Assembly: GCA_021775355.1 (NCBI GenBank)
Contig: JAJFHZ010000006.1
Location: 186,001 to 250,000, forward strand
Length of the DNA stretch: 64,000 nt
Reading direction: 5' to 3'
DNA from: Amylibacter sp.
GTDB lineage: Bacteria; Pseudomonadota; Alphaproteobacteria; Rhodobacterales; Rhodobacteraceae
Below, one piece after another: positions 45,989 through 56,030 of the stretch. How positions within the stretch are numbered: the stretch's first letter is position 1; each line of letters begins with the position of its first letter. Under the pieces are notes generated by a model. It had not been told where the DNA came from and did no database searches. It worked only from the letters and a program-made list of their open reading frames with translations. Made by a program: the position numbers and the translations under genes.

Positions 45989-46963
45989 TTATTTACAATC
46001 GTAGCTTACGCCGTTTGCAGCATCAATTTGACGGATCACAGCCCAGTCGAATTTATGTGAAATGCCGATAAAGCGGTCTGCTTTTTTGAATTCCGCTTTG
46101 AAATTTTCATCCCAAGCATATGTCCAGAAAGCTTCTTTCACTTTGGCAGCGACTGCAGGGTGCAGATTGTGTGCATAACCATAGCCCGTTGTCGGGAATG
46201 TTTGTGATTTGTAGATGGTCCGAACCTTGTCTTCTTCAACTACACCACGGCGGATCATGCGTAGCAAAACAGAGTTTGCAATTGCGGCCACTTCATAGTC
46301 ACCGTTGGCAACACCAAGAATTGAATTGTCGTGCTTACCTGAAAACGCCGGTGTGAAATCTTCTTCGGCAACTAAACCAAACTCACCTTTCAAAATCGCA
46401 GACGGTGCTTTGAAGCCGGAGTTTGATGTCGGTGCCGTAAAGGCCATTGTTTTACCTTTAATGTCGGCAGGTGACTGCATTGGTGAATCGGCTGGAACGA
46501 TAATTTCCATCTCATACCCAAATGAACCATCATCTTTCGCCATCATACCGAACGGTACGAAACCGGCACAGCTAACAGCAATCGGGTTAGATCCTGTGTT
46601 AAAGCCGGCAACGTGCAGACGCCCCGAACGCATGGCTTCCAGTTGTGCCGCATTTGACTGAACCGGAAAAAACACAACCTTGCGGCCTGTCACGGCTTCC
46701 ATGTGCTTCACGAATCCATCCCAAATGCTTGCATATACGGCCGGATCTTCAACCGGTGTGTATGTGAAAATGATTGTGCTAGGGTCAACCCAGTCGCTTT
46801 CATTCAATGGTAGATCTGCGGTTTGGTCAAAGTTGCGATCGCAATAAGCTGCGTCCAAAGTACCCCGATTACAGTCTTCCTGCGCAGATGATGGCACTGT
46901 CATAAGAAGTGACAGCATCAAAGCTGCAGAAATTATCTTCGTTATTTTTGTTATTAAAGTCAT
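45989..46963 (-). CDS. phnD: Phosphonate-type ABC transporter solute-binding protein
   Basis: The 324-residue protein has a signal peptide ([20 protein letters not shown], then MTVPSSAQE). PhnD-family segments follow: [20 protein letters not shown], then [20 protein letters not shown] and [25 protein letters not shown] precedes the ATG. Family members bind phosphonates, phosphite or phosphate esters. No C-P lyase or other phosphonate-breaking gene is in the window. No convincing Pho box was found upstream. Confidence 0.9.
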   Translation of the reverse strand: MTLITKITKIISAALMLSLLMTVPSSAQEDCNRGTLDAAYCDRNFDQTADLPLNESDWVDPSTIIFTYTPVEDPAVYASIWDGFVKHMEAVTGRKVVFFPVQSNAAQLEAMRSGRLHVAGFNTGSNPIAVSCAGFVPFGMMAKDDGSFGYEMEIIVPADSPMQSPADIKGKTMAFTAPTSNSGFKAPSAILKGEFGLVAEEDFTPAFSGKHDNSILGVANGDYEVAAIANSVLLRMIRRGVVEEDKVRTIYKSQTFPTTGYGYAHNLHPAVAAKVKEAFWTYAWDENFKAEFKKADRFIGISHKFDWAVIRQIDAANGVSYDCK

Positions 46964-47126
46964 GTTAATCCTCCCGTTATTCGGGCGACCCTAGCGGAAA
47001 AATCAGCAAGTGCAAAAAGATTCTTTTCGAATTGTCACAAGTAACTAAACAGTGAAGTACGATTCTACTAAATTTTTAGTTAATTACTGCCTTACATTGG
47101 CCCCCTCTATAGAGCCGCCACAAATT

Positions 47127-47786
47127 TTACACTGTAATGTGTTTCTCTATAAGGCCGCATAAATCATCGAAATGACTGAATTTCGCCTCTGTTACCATTT
47201 CGCAAAAGGGTATTTTACTATAACCCTCTGTATAGATAAAAAACGGTTGGCCAGCATTCTCCGCCGTGCTTGCATCAATCTCGCTGTCGCCGATATAGAT
47301 GCAATCCTTCACCTCGAGCATCTCCAGAACTTTAAACAGCATCGCAGGATCGGGCTTATTTACAGGCAAGCTATCACCGCCAATAACAGCATCGAAAAGA
47401 TCGCTAATATTCAGCCCATCCAACACTTTCACGGTCATATCAAACGGCTTATTGGTACAGATCGCCAGTTTATGACCCGCCGCGGCAAGCTTTTCCAAAG
47501 CTTGTAAAACCCCGTCAAACAGGTAACTTTTCCCGACAGGGTTTACCGCATAAAAATCAGAAAATTGCTTAACCAATTGTGCATGCGACACGTCTGTAAG
47601 TGTAATATCCGACGCGATCATAGCCCGCTCAACCAATTTCGGAACGCCATTCCCAATGAATGAAGTCACTACTTCCAAAGATAGTTCATCATAGCCATTC
47701 TTCACCAGCATATTATTCAGTGCATGGTGGATGTCAGGGGAAGATTGCACCAAAGTGCCGTCCAGATCAAAAACAATAGCTACCAT
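47127..47786 (-). CDS. HAD-family phosphoglycolate phosphatase-like hydrolase
   Basis: Taking the ATG at 47786 gives 219 residues starting MVAIVFDLDGTLVQS (HAD motif I). An ATG three codons upstream is possible but sits only 2 nt from the AAGGA site. Further motifs are CTNKPFDMT (motif II) and CIYIGDSEIDASTAENAG (motif IV), with an alpha-helical cap domain between I and II as in Gph. It probably removes phosphate from 2-phosphoglycolate or a similar small phosphoester. It stands between phnD and the ybbP-like gene, all on one strand. Confidence 0.87.
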   Translation of the reverse strand: MVAIVFDLDGTLVQSSPDIHHALNNMLVKNGYDELSLEVVTSFIGNGVPKLVERAMIASDITLTDVSHAQLVKQFSDFYAVNPVGKSYLFDGVLQALEKLAAAGHKLAICTNKPFDMTVKVLDGLNISDLFDAVIGGDSLPVNKPDPAMLFKVLEMLEVKDCIYIGDSEIDASTAENAGQPFFIYTEGYSKIPFCEMVTEAKFSHFDDLCGLIEKHITV

Positions 47787-47806
47787 AATTTCCATTTTCC
47801 TTTGCT

Positions 47807-50329
47807 TTATTCACGCGCCCGTAAAACCTGTGCAGGACGCACCATAAGTGGCCGCCATGCGTATAAAAGCCCTGCCACAAGGGTTGCCGATGCACCACCT
47901 GTAACGATTAGAAATGCGGACAACGGCTGGAATTGGTAACTGGTTTGCATCACATGAACTGTCACACCCCACCCCGCTGCAGTACCCGCCATCAGTGCCA
48001 CACCCCCGGCAGCCGCCCCAAGAATGGCAGAACGAATTGCGAAACTGGCCAGAATGACCCTACGAGACGCCCCCACAGCCTTCAGAACTGCAGACTCAAA
48101 AATACGTGCAGATTCCCCCGCAGCGGCGGCCCCGATCAACACGATGAACCCGGTCAACAACGTTGCCCCTGCCCCATAAGAAATCGCCGCCGCAATCCCT
48201 GTCAAAGCTTCCGTAACGCGCGCAATGGCATCGCGCACCCGCACGGCTGTGATGTTCGGGTAATCGCCCGCAACATCGCGTAACAAGGCCGCTTCACCCG
48301 TCTCATCCGCATAGACTGTGGCGATGTTCGTGTGCGGCGCACCCGCAATCGACGACGGGTTCAACGTTAGGACAAAATCTATGCTTGCGTCCGAAAAATC
48401 AACATTGCGGAAATTGGCAATCGTCGCGGTTATCTCGCGACCCAAAATGTTCACGCCCAAAGTATCACCCAAGCTCAAGCCGATCTCATCCGCCTGTTTT
48501 TGCGCAACGCTGACAAGCGGCGGTCCGGTATAATCATCCGCCCACCAACTGCCCTTTGTAACAGATGCCCCCTTAGGGACAGTTGCGGAATAGGTAATGC
48601 CGCGATCACCGCGAATGACCCAATGATCACCTGCAACCTTACGCGCGGATTGCCCGTTGATGCGCGTGATGACCCCGCGCATCATCGGCGCGGTTTCTAC
48701 CCGCGAAACACCTTTGTTCGCTTTTACCCGTTCCAAAAAACCTGACAGTTGATCCGGTTGAATATCGATAAAAAAGTAAGACGGGGCCGCTTTTGGTAAC
48801 TCTTCCGAAATCGCATTGCGCAAGTTTGCATCGATTTGCCCGATAGAAGCCAGCACCGCCAACCCCAATCCCAGTGATAAAACTACTGACGTGGTTTCCC
48901 CGCCCGGCCCACCAACCGCCCCCAGCGCAAGGCGCAAGGCGGTACGCCCGCGCAGCATCCGCGCCCGCGCCATACGTGCAGCTAACCAGCGCACGGCTGC
49001 GGCCGACAGTATCAATGTAAATAATACTATCAGAATGCCGCCTACGGTCCAAAATGCCAATTCTGGCGCACCGGAATACCACGCGGCTAACCCGGCCAAA
49101 GTAAGTGTCAGCACAAATATCAACATTAGGAACAAGGGATGCGGCCAGCCGTGTAATTGCCCGGCAGGGTCACGAAACAATGAAGCTGCCCGAACTTTTT
49201 CAGCTTGTGCCAACGGCCATAATGTAAAAATCAACGCGCTCAGAACACCGTAAAGCGTGGCCTCGATCAGCGGTGAAACATGCATTCCGATTGCTATGGG
49301 AACAGGTAGTGCAGCCGCAATCACGGGCGACAGTATAACGGGCATTACCGCCCCAAAAACCAACCCCACTGCAATACCCAGGAATGTCAAAACTCCGATC
49401 TGCGTAAGATACGTCAAAAAGATGATCCGCCCACTTGCCCCCAGCGTTTTCAGCGTGGCAATCACCGCGGTTTTATCCGCCAAATAAGCCCGTACCGCCG
49501 CCGACACTCCAACACCACCCACGGCAAGACCCGCCAGACCAACCAGTACCAAAAACGCACCCATGCGCGTAACGAACCGCTGCACACCTGGTGCGCCATT
49601 GCGCCGATCATGCCAACGCGCACCGCTATCTTGGAATAACTGTTCCGCATTGGCTTGCATTTGTCCAAGGTCGGTGTTTTCCGGCAGGATCATTCTGTAT
49701 TTGGTTTTGAAAATTGACCCCGGTTCCAGCAAACCGGAATCGCTTAAGGCCGTTTTCGCCACGATAATACGCGGCCCCAGGCCAAACCCTACACTGGCAT
49801 TATCAGGCTCACGGATCAGTGCGGCACGCAGTGTAAATTCTTTCACACCCAAACGAAACTTGTCACCAACCCTCAGCCCCAAGCGGTCAATCAGCACTTG
49901 TTGCATCACCGCACCCTGTTCGTCCAGTGCGTGGGCCAGTGGCATATTCGGCGATAACACCGCTTTGCCGTATAAAGGGTAATGCCCGTCCACGCCTTTT
50001 ACTTGCGTCAAGGCCCGTGTCGTATCATCCCCTGTACCCATGACCGCCATCGAACGGAAATCGACAATTTCGGATTGCCTATCGCTGTTCGCCACGATCC
50101 AGTCGCGTTCATTTTCGTTTGCATATCGATAAGTGAATTCCAGCACAGCGTCACCACCCAGGATCACGGCACCTTCCTGAACCAATCCTTTTTCGATACT
50201 CATCCGCACTGATCCCACGGCGGCAATCGCCCCGACCCCCAAGGCAAGACAGGCAATGAATATCCCAAATCCACGCAAACCACCGCGCAACTCGCGCCGT
50301 GCTATTCGATATGCAACCAACAGGTTCAT
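47807..50329 (-). CDS. FtsX-like ABC transporter permease (YbbP family)
   Basis: The 840-residue protein has an N-terminal membrane anchor (RGFGIFIACLALGVGAIAAVG). Two large periplasmic domains and groups of hydrophobic helices follow around 255-440 and 715-835. These are the duplicated FtsX modules of the YbbP/MacB-like group. It overlaps its ATPase gene by 4 bp. The tesA-ybbA-ybbP neighbourhood matches that of many proteobacteria. The pair is thought to export or extract a lipid or hydrophobic compound; the substrate is unproven. Confidence 0.9.
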   Translation of the reverse strand: MNLLVAYRIARRELRGGLRGFGIFIACLALGVGAIAAVGSVRMSIEKGLVQEGAVILGGDAVLEFTYRYANENERDWIVANSDRQSEIVDFRSMAVMGTGDDTTRALTQVKGVDGHYPLYGKAVLSPNMPLAHALDEQGAVMQQVLIDRLGLRVGDKFRLGVKEFTLRAALIREPDNASVGFGLGPRIIVAKTALSDSGLLEPGSIFKTKYRMILPENTDLGQMQANAEQLFQDSGARWHDRRNGAPGVQRFVTRMGAFLVLVGLAGLAVGGVGVSAAVRAYLADKTAVIATLKTLGASGRIIFLTYLTQIGVLTFLGIAVGLVFGAVMPVILSPVIAAALPVPIAIGMHVSPLIEATLYGVLSALIFTLWPLAQAEKVRAASLFRDPAGQLHGWPHPLFLMLIFVLTLTLAGLAAWYSGAPELAFWTVGGILIVLFTLILSAAAVRWLAARMARARMLRGRTALRLALGAVGGPGGETTSVVLSLGLGLAVLASIGQIDANLRNAISEELPKAAPSYFFIDIQPDQLSGFLERVKANKGVSRVETAPMMRGVITRINGQSARKVAGDHWVIRGDRGITYSATVPKGASVTKGSWWADDYTGPPLVSVAQKQADEIGLSLGDTLGVNILGREITATIANFRNVDFSDASIDFVLTLNPSSIAGAPHTNIATVYADETGEAALLRDVAGDYPNITAVRVRDAIARVTEALTGIAAAISYGAGATLLTGFIVLIGAAAAGESARIFESAVLKAVGASRRVILASFAIRSAILGAAAGGVALMAGTAAGWGVTVHVMQTSYQFQPLSAFLIVTGGASATLVAGLLYAWRPLMVRPAQVLRARE

Positions 50330-51021
50330 TCCGCTGCCTTTTGTTGTGTAAGCATGTCGATACGCCCGTCATCCAGACGGGCAATTCGGTCGCACCTTTC
50401 CGCCAGCTCTGGCGCGTGCGTCACCAATACAATTGTTGTTCCATGCCTGTCGCGCAAACCGAACAACAAATCCATAATCACCTGCCCGTTGCTGGCATCC
50501 AGATTGCCCGTTGGTTCATCTGCCAGCAAAATATCAGGGCGCGGGGCTGCGGCACGGGCCAGCGCCACGCGCTGTTGCTCCCCCCCTGACATTTGTGATG
50601 GGTAGTGATCCAATCGCGCATCCAAACCAACCGCGCACAATTCCGCCTTTGCCCGCGCAAAAGCATCTTTGGCACCGGCCAACTCTAGGGGTGTCGCCAC
50701 ATTTTCTATCGCCGTCATTGTCGGAATAAGGTGGAAAGATTGAAAAACAACACCCATATGTTGTAGACGGAATCGGGCCAAAGCATCTTCATTCAACGCC
50801 GTAAGGTCATGGCCCAACGCATGTATATCGCCAGCCGTGGCCTGCTCAAGCCCGCCCATGAGCATAAGGAGAGACGATTTGCCCGACCCCGATGGCCCCA
50901 CAAGCCCCAGTGTTTCGCCGCGAAATACATCCAGCGTGATACCGTGCAAAATATCGACCATACCTGCATTGCCGGACAAAGTCAGGCACGTGTTTTTCAA
51001 TGAAAGTATTACTTCGGCCAT
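50326..51021 (-). CDS. ABC transporter ATP-binding protein (YbbA/LolD-like)
   Basis: The ATG at 51021 gives 231 residues and follows AAGGATGATGATC. Longer readings have poor starts. It shows Walker A GPSGSGKSS, signature MSGGEQQRVALARAA, Walker B ILLADEPTGNLD and H-loop VTHAPEL. It powers the FtsX-like permease encoded directly after it. It is divergent from the esterase gene by 49 bp. Confidence 0.92.
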   Translation of the reverse strand: MAEVILSLKNTCLTLSGNAGMVDILHGITLDVFRGETLGLVGPSGSGKSSLLMLMGGLEQATAGDIHALGHDLTALNEDALARFRLQHMGVVFQSFHLIPTMTAIENVATPLELAGAKDAFARAKAELCAVGLDARLDHYPSQMSGGEQQRVALARAAAPRPDILLADEPTGNLDASNGQVIMDLLFGLRDRHGTTIVLVTHAPELAERCDRIARLDDGRIDMLTQQKAAE

Positions 51022-51070
51022 GATCATCATCCTTAAGCTGCGTTGCTTATTGATATATTGGCCCTGTTGC

Positions 51071-51715
51071 ATGGTTCGCAAGCACACAATTGTGTTATTG
51101 TTGATGCTGTTTACCCCCTTGCCTGCAATTGCAGGCCCGATTGTCATTGCCGCTCTTGGCGACAGCCTGACCCAGGGTTACGGGTTGCCCGTTGAAGACG
51201 GCTTCGTCCCCCAGCTGCAAAAATGGTTGCACAAACAAGGTGACGACGTAGTTATTCTAAACGCAGGCGTTTCAGGCGACACAACGGCAGGTGGTCTGTC
51301 GCGCATTGGATGGACATTAACACCTGACGTTGACGCTATTATCGTCGCCCTTGGCGGTAATGATTTATTGCGTGGGATTGATCCGGCCACTAGCCGTATT
51401 AACCTTGCAAGCATACTACAAGCCGCCCAAGAGCACGACCTGCCCGTTTTACTTGTTGGCCACGCGGCACCCGGGAATTATGGCCCTGAATACAAGCAGG
51501 CATTTGATGTAATCTATCCCGATCTAGCCCGTGAATACGGCGTATTGCTTTACGCAAACTTTATGACCGCCCTGCTTGATCAGCCCGACCGGAAAACACC
51601 ATATCTGAAATACATGCAAAGCGACAATATCCACCCCAATGCCATTGGTGTCAAAAAAATCGTCAACGCAATAGGACCAAAAGTACACGCACTTGCGGGG
51701 CAGACACGCAAATAA
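51071..51715 (+). CDS. tesA: Periplasmic GDSL-family arylesterase / lysophospholipase-like (TesA)
   Basis: The 214-residue protein starts with a signal peptide (MVRKHTIVLLLMLFTPLPAIA). The SGNH blocks follow: ALGDSLTQGYG (block I Ser), LNAGVSGDTTAGG (block II Gly), VALGGNDLLRG (block III Asn) and DNIHPNAIG (block V Asp/His). TesA-like enzymes hydrolyse acyl esters, thioesters and lysophospholipids in the periplasm. It is divergent from the YbbA/YbbP-like exporter genes, a conserved pairing. Confidence 0.93.
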   Translation: MVRKHTIVLLLMLFTPLPAIAGPIVIAALGDSLTQGYGLPVEDGFVPQLQKWLHKQGDDVVILNAGVSGDTTAGGLSRIGWTLTPDVDAIIVALGGNDLLRGIDPATSRINLASILQAAQEHDLPVLLVGHAAPGNYGPEYKQAFDVIYPDLAREYGVLLYANFMTALLDQPDRKTPYLKYMQSDNIHPNAIGVKKIVNAIGPKVHALAGQTRK

Positions 51716-51984
51716 AGATATAAAAAAGAAAGCTATATACTTTCTGCATGACCCTAATTGTCACATTTTGTACAGCCGCTGATTTTAATTTTGGCTTGTC
51801 GTAGGGGGTAACTATCGATTGATCCGATTCTCTTAAAATGCGTCGCATCTATGGCCTCTATTGCCGTAAATTGAAAAGTTTAGGTAATATACACAATATT
51901 ATTTAAATTTGTTTGAAATTTGCACAACTATCGTTAGATTCCCATCCACAACTCAAAAGTTTTGAGACAATCAGGGAGACAACA

Positions 51985-53646
51985 ATGAAATTTTTCAAAC
52001 GGACTGGTGCGCCTTTACCAGATCATATCTTAAAATCAGCAAAATCAGTACGCAAAGGATCAGAAGTTGACCGTCGCGAATTCCTTGCTTTGGCAAGCGC
52101 ATTTGGTGCGACTGCAGCAACCGCATACGGAATGTTGGGCATGACTGCACCTGCATATGCAGCCGGAACACCCAGCACGGGCGGCACATTACGCATCCAG
52201 CAAGAAGTACGCGCAATGAAAGATCCGCGCACATATGACTGGTCACAAATCGCGAACTTCTCGCGCGGCTGGCTGGAATATCTGGTTCAGTACAACAAAG
52301 ACGGTACATTCGAAGGCCGCTTGCTGGAAAGCTGGGACATCAGCGACGATGCGACGGAATATACTCTGCGTGTCCGCAAAGGCGCCAAATGGAATAATGG
52401 CGACGACTTCACTGCAGAAGACGTTGCGCGCAACATTGCCGGCTGGTGCGATAAATCTCTGGAAGGCAACTCTATGGCCGGCCGCATGGCGACATTGATC
52501 GACGCAGACTCAGGCCAAGCAAAAGCGGGTGTTATCAATGTTGTCGACAGTCATACCGTAAAACTGATGCTGCCTGCAGCAGACATTACGCTGATTGCCG
52601 GTATGGCGGATTATCCAGCTGCTATCACACATGCCAGCCATACAGCTGACAGCATGCTGACAAACCCGATCGGTACAGGCCCGTATAAACCTGAATCCAT
52701 GGAAGTTGGCGTTAAAGCCGTTTTGGTACGTGCTGATGGCCACGACTGGTGGGATGCCAGCAATGGCGCTTATCTGGATCGTATCGAATTTATCGATTAT
52801 GGCACAGATCCATCTGCATATGTGGCTGCCGCTGAAGCAGAAGAAATCGATATGCTGTACGAAACATCCGGCGAGTTTGTTGACATCTTTTCCGGTCTGG
52901 GTTGGCAAAATTCAGACGCTGTAACGGCTGCAACAATCGTGATCCGACCAAATCAGCTGGCTGAAGTGGATGGCAAAAAACCATATGCAGACGTACGCGT
53001 ACGACGCGCATTGGCACTTGCCGTTGATAACTCTGTCTGTCTTGAACTTGGTGTATCTGGTTTGGGTATCCCGGCTGAAAATCACCACGTTTGCCCGATC
53101 CATCCGGAATATGCAAAACTTCCCCCGTTGAAAGTCGATCCCGCAGGTGCAAAAGCCCTGATGGAAGAGGCTGGCATGGATGATTACGAGCATGAGTTGC
53201 TATCGATTGATGACAACTGGCGCAAAGACACCACCGATGCGGTAGCTGCACAATTGCGCGATGCCGGTATCAAGGTGAAGCGGACAATTCTGCCCGGTTC
53301 CACATTCTGGAATGATTGGGCAAAATACCCGTTCAGCTCCACCAACTGGAATATGCGCCCATTGGGTGTTCAGGTGCTGGCACTGGCTTACCGCTCTGGT
53401 GAAGCATGGAACGAATCCGGCTTTGCCAATGCAGAGTTTGATAAACTGCTAACCGAAGCTTTGGCGATTGCCGATGCGGATAAACGCCGTGAAAAGATGG
53501 TTCGCATTCAAACCATCATGCAAGAAGAAGGTGTGACCATTCAACCGTACTGGCGCTCACTTTACCGTCATGCACGCGAAGGTGTAGTGAATTACGAAAT
53601 GCATCCCACATTCGAGATTCACGTTCACAAGTTAGGCCTTGCATAA
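51985..53646 (+). CDS. Tat-exported ABC transporter solute-binding protein, family 5
   Basis: The ATG at 51985 follows AGGGAGA and gives 553 residues. A twin-arginine signal ([14 protein letters not shown] at 30-31) after a long N-region is followed by a hydrophobic stretch ending APAYAAG. The receptor should thus be exported folded. The family-5 segments [19 protein letters not shown] and [20 protein letters not shown] confirm the family. It heads an operon with two permeases and a double ATPase; peptides or similar oligomers are likely ligands. Confidence 0.9.
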   Translation: MKFFKRTGAPLPDHILKSAKSVRKGSEVDRREFLALASAFGATAATAYGMLGMTAPAYAAGTPSTGGTLRIQQEVRAMKDPRTYDWSQIANFSRGWLEYLVQYNKDGTFEGRLLESWDISDDATEYTLRVRKGAKWNNGDDFTAEDVARNIAGWCDKSLEGNSMAGRMATLIDADSGQAKAGVINVVDSHTVKLMLPAADITLIAGMADYPAAITHASHTADSMLTNPIGTGPYKPESMEVGVKAVLVRADGHDWWDASNGAYLDRIEFIDYGTDPSAYVAAAEAEEIDMLYETSGEFVDIFSGLGWQNSDAVTAATIVIRPNQLAEVDGKKPYADVRVRRALALAVDNSVCLELGVSGLGIPAENHHVCPIHPEYAKLPPLKVDPAGAKALMEEAGMDDYEHELLSIDDNWRKDTTDAVAAQLRDAGIKVKRTILPGSTFWNDWAKYPFSSTNWNMRPLGVQVLALAYRSGEAWNESGFANAEFDKLLTEALAIADADKRREKMVRIQTIMQEEGVTIQPYWRSLYRHAREGVVNYEMHPTFEIHVHKLGLA

Positions 53647-53659
53647 CAACTACTTTTAC

Positions 53660-53684
53660 AAAAGGTCGCCATCTGGCGGCCTTT
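53660..53684 (+). terminator. Stem-loop after Tat-exported receptor gene
   Basis: AAAAGGTCGCCA pairs with TGGCGGCCTTTT (one G-T pair) around a 2-nt centre, followed by more T. This strong intrinsic terminator lies 14 bp after the receptor stop and before the permease genes, so read-through probably supplies the rest of the operon. Confidence 0.85.
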
Positions 53685-53757
53685 TTTAGCTTGCTAACAT
53701 CTAAAAGCTATTCTGGGGCAATAACCACAATAGTTTAATTTAAAAAACAGGGGAATT

Positions 53758-54843
53758 ATGGGAAGTTTCATTTTCAAGCGGATTGGCGTTATGGCCCTGA
53801 CTGCGCTTTGTCTAACATTTATCGTCTTTTATCTAACGAACCTTTATCCCAATTTGGAAAAACTTGCGAAAACGCAGGGCAACATGCGGATGACCGATAA
53901 ACAGGTCGTAAGCTGGTTGGGTAATCGCGGGTATTCACAAAATGTCTTTAAAAAGTACGGCGAATGGCTGGGGGTTGTACCAAGTTTGCAGACCACCACC
54001 GAAGATGGCACAGTTCTTAGCCGTTGCTCACGGGCTGGAATGGCCCCTGCGGACATTCCCGGTTACTGCGGTATCATGCAGGCAAACTGGGGTTATTCCA
54101 CGGTTTTCAAAGAAGAGGTCTGGAACATTGTCACCAAAAGGCTTGGCTTGACCAGTTGGCTGATGCTTGCTGTCTTATGCGTTATGGTTCCGATGGCCCT
54201 GATTGTCGGTATATTGGCAGGCATGAAAGAAGGTTCCAGAACGGATCGTACACTGTCCACATTTTCTATCGCAACAACGGCCACGCCTGAATATGTATCC
54301 GGCGTTATTTTCATTATACTGTTTGCTTCATCCAAAGGCGGCTTGTCGCCCTTGTTGTCAGATTGGGGGCTATTATCCAGTAAAACCCTGTTCAAAGGAT
54401 CGGCCACATCGGCAATGGCAGATATTACATTCGCAAACTTCACTCTGCCGGTGATGGCACTTGCCCTTTATGGCATGGGCTACATTGCGCGTATGACACG
54501 TGCATCAATGGCAGAAGTGATGACCGCGCAATATATCCGAACAGCACGCCTAAAAGGCGTAAGTTTCAAAAATGTTGTCCTGAAACACGCCCTACGTAAT
54601 GCACTGATTGCCCCTTTTACAGTAATTATTCTGCAAATTCCATGGCTGCTGACCGGCGTTGTTATTGTGGAAACCCTGTTCAACTACAAAGGCTTCGGCT
54701 GGGCGTTGGTTCAGGCTGCACAAAATAATGACATCGAGCTGCTTTTGGGCATCTCGGTTATCGCGGTCGTCGTCGTTTTGGTCACACAATTGATCTCGGA
54801 CATTGGCTATGTATTCCTCAACCCACGCATTCGCGTATCTTAA
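53758..54843 (+). CDS. Peptide-type ABC transporter permease (DppB-like)
   Basis: The 361-residue membrane protein has the DppB N-terminal helix (IGVMALTALCLTFIVFYLTN). A large periplasmic insert (about 30-130, with two Cys) is longer than in most DppB proteins. The loop TARLKGVSFKNVVLKHALRN contacts the ATPase. AGGGG precedes the ATG. Confidence 0.9.
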   Translation: MGSFIFKRIGVMALTALCLTFIVFYLTNLYPNLEKLAKTQGNMRMTDKQVVSWLGNRGYSQNVFKKYGEWLGVVPSLQTTTEDGTVLSRCSRAGMAPADIPGYCGIMQANWGYSTVFKEEVWNIVTKRLGLTSWLMLAVLCVMVPMALIVGILAGMKEGSRTDRTLSTFSIATTATPEYVSGVIFIILFASSKGGLSPLLSDWGLLSSKTLFKGSATSAMADITFANFTLPVMALALYGMGYIARMTRASMAEVMTAQYIRTARLKGVSFKNVVLKHALRNALIAPFTVIILQIPWLLTGVVIVETLFNYKGFGWALVQAAQNNDIELLLGISVIAVVVVLVTQLISDIGYVFLNPRIRVS

Positions 54844-54857
54844 GGAGGAACAGTTAC

Positions 54858-56021
54858 ATGGAACCTTTAAGCTCTTTTGAAATCTTCGGCCATATCCTGT
54901 ACCAGCTTTTGCCTGTTTGGATCGGCTTGATCGCAATTTTCGTAATTTCAATCGCCACGAAATCAAAAACCGGCCTTTACGGTAAACTGTTCGACAGTCC
55001 CATCGGTATGATCGGTTTCGGACTGGTGACGTTTTGGGTGTTAACCGCATTGTTCGGCGACATGATCATGACCCATGATCCCCTGCAACAAATCTCGGGA
55101 ATGAAAAACAAACTACCCGGAACCCCCACGAAAGGGGCAGAGGCAGATGATTTTCAGTGGTACTTGCTGGGCGGAGACAATCTGGCCCGCGACGTGTTCA
55201 GCCGGGTGGTTGCCGGCAGCCGCATTGTTTTAAAAATTGCGCCGTTGGCCACATTGTTTGCCTTTATGGTTGGCATTACTCTGGGTCTGCCTGCGGGCTA
55301 TTACGGCGGCAAACGCGACACATTACTATCGTTTTTGGCCAACCTCATTCTGGCCTTCCCGGTAATCTTGCTGTTCTACCTTCTGGTAACGCCCGAGATC
55401 GTGAAAACCGGCCTGCCGAAATACATGGCGGCAGTTCTGTTCCTGTTCCCGATCATATTTCTGGTGGTTCTATGGCAATCAAGGTTCTACACCCAGCCCC
55501 AGAAACGCAATCTCTTTGTTGCACTCACAGTGCTGATAGGCGGCTGGATCTATCTAGGCATTGCCTGGAATGCCGATCCCATCGGGATCATTTCCATGCA
55601 GGCCAATATCCTGATCGTATTCGTGGCCGTGGTGTTCGTGAACTCGCCGACAGTTTTTCGGATTATTCGCGGCCTGACTATGGACATCAAAACCCGCGAT
55701 TACGTAGCCGCCGCCCAAACCCGTGGCGAAGGCCCGTGGTACATCATGCTTTGGGAAATACTGCCCAATGCGCGCGGACCGCTGATCGTCGATTTCTGCC
55801 TGCGTATCGGGTATACGACCATCCTGCTTGGGACATTGGGCTTCTTTGGGTTGGGATTAGAGTCTGAAAGCCCCGACTGGGGATCAACGATCAACGCGGG
55901 TCGCAGATTGCTTGCGATCTATTCCCACCCTGCCCTGCCACCGGCATTATCACTGATGTCACTTGTGCTTGGGTTAAACCTGCTGGCCGATGGCCTGCGT
56001 GAACAAAGCTTACGGGATTAG
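54858..56021 (+). CDS. Peptide-type ABC transporter permease (DppC-like, enlarged)
   Basis: The 387-residue permease has the DppC landmark LLGGDNLARDVFSRVVAGSR and a C-terminal loop AAAQTRGEGPWYIMLWEILP, NARGP. It is some 80-100 residues longer than typical DppC, with an extra N-terminal helix and two extra hydrophobic segments in the middle (about residues 190-255). AGGAGG precedes the ATG. Confidence 0.9.
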   Translation: MEPLSSFEIFGHILYQLLPVWIGLIAIFVISIATKSKTGLYGKLFDSPIGMIGFGLVTFWVLTALFGDMIMTHDPLQQISGMKNKLPGTPTKGAEADDFQWYLLGGDNLARDVFSRVVAGSRIVLKIAPLATLFAFMVGITLGLPAGYYGGKRDTLLSFLANLILAFPVILLFYLLVTPEIVKTGLPKYMAAVLFLFPIIFLVVLWQSRFYTQPQKRNLFVALTVLIGGWIYLGIAWNADPIGIISMQANILIVFVAVVFVNSPTVFRIIRGLTMDIKTRDYVAAAQTRGEGPWYIMLWEILPNARGPLIVDFCLRIGYTTILLGTLGFFGLGLESESPDWGSTINAGRRLLAIYSHPALPPALSLMSLVLGLNLLADGLREQSLRD

Positions 56022-56030
56022 GAGAATATC

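Noticed and set aside
47065..47085. ACTAAA/TTTAGT hairpin downstream of the Gph-like gene
   Set aside because: The stem is only 6 A-T-rich base pairs; too weak to call a terminator.
46964..47126. Possible Pho box upstream of phnD (CTGTTTA-GTTA-CTTGTGA on the minus strand)
   Set aside because: Only the first four bases of each half resemble the CTGTCAT repeat; the match is too poor to report as a site.
51727..51745. AGAAAG/CTTTCT hairpin after tesA
   Set aside because: Short AT-rich stem without a following T run; not convincing as a terminator.
51663..51848. Minus-strand open frame in the gap before the Tat-exported receptor gene, looking vaguely like a transposase fragment
   Set aside because: No recognisable motif, overlap with the esterase gene end, and a hydrophobic low-complexity C-terminus; likely random.
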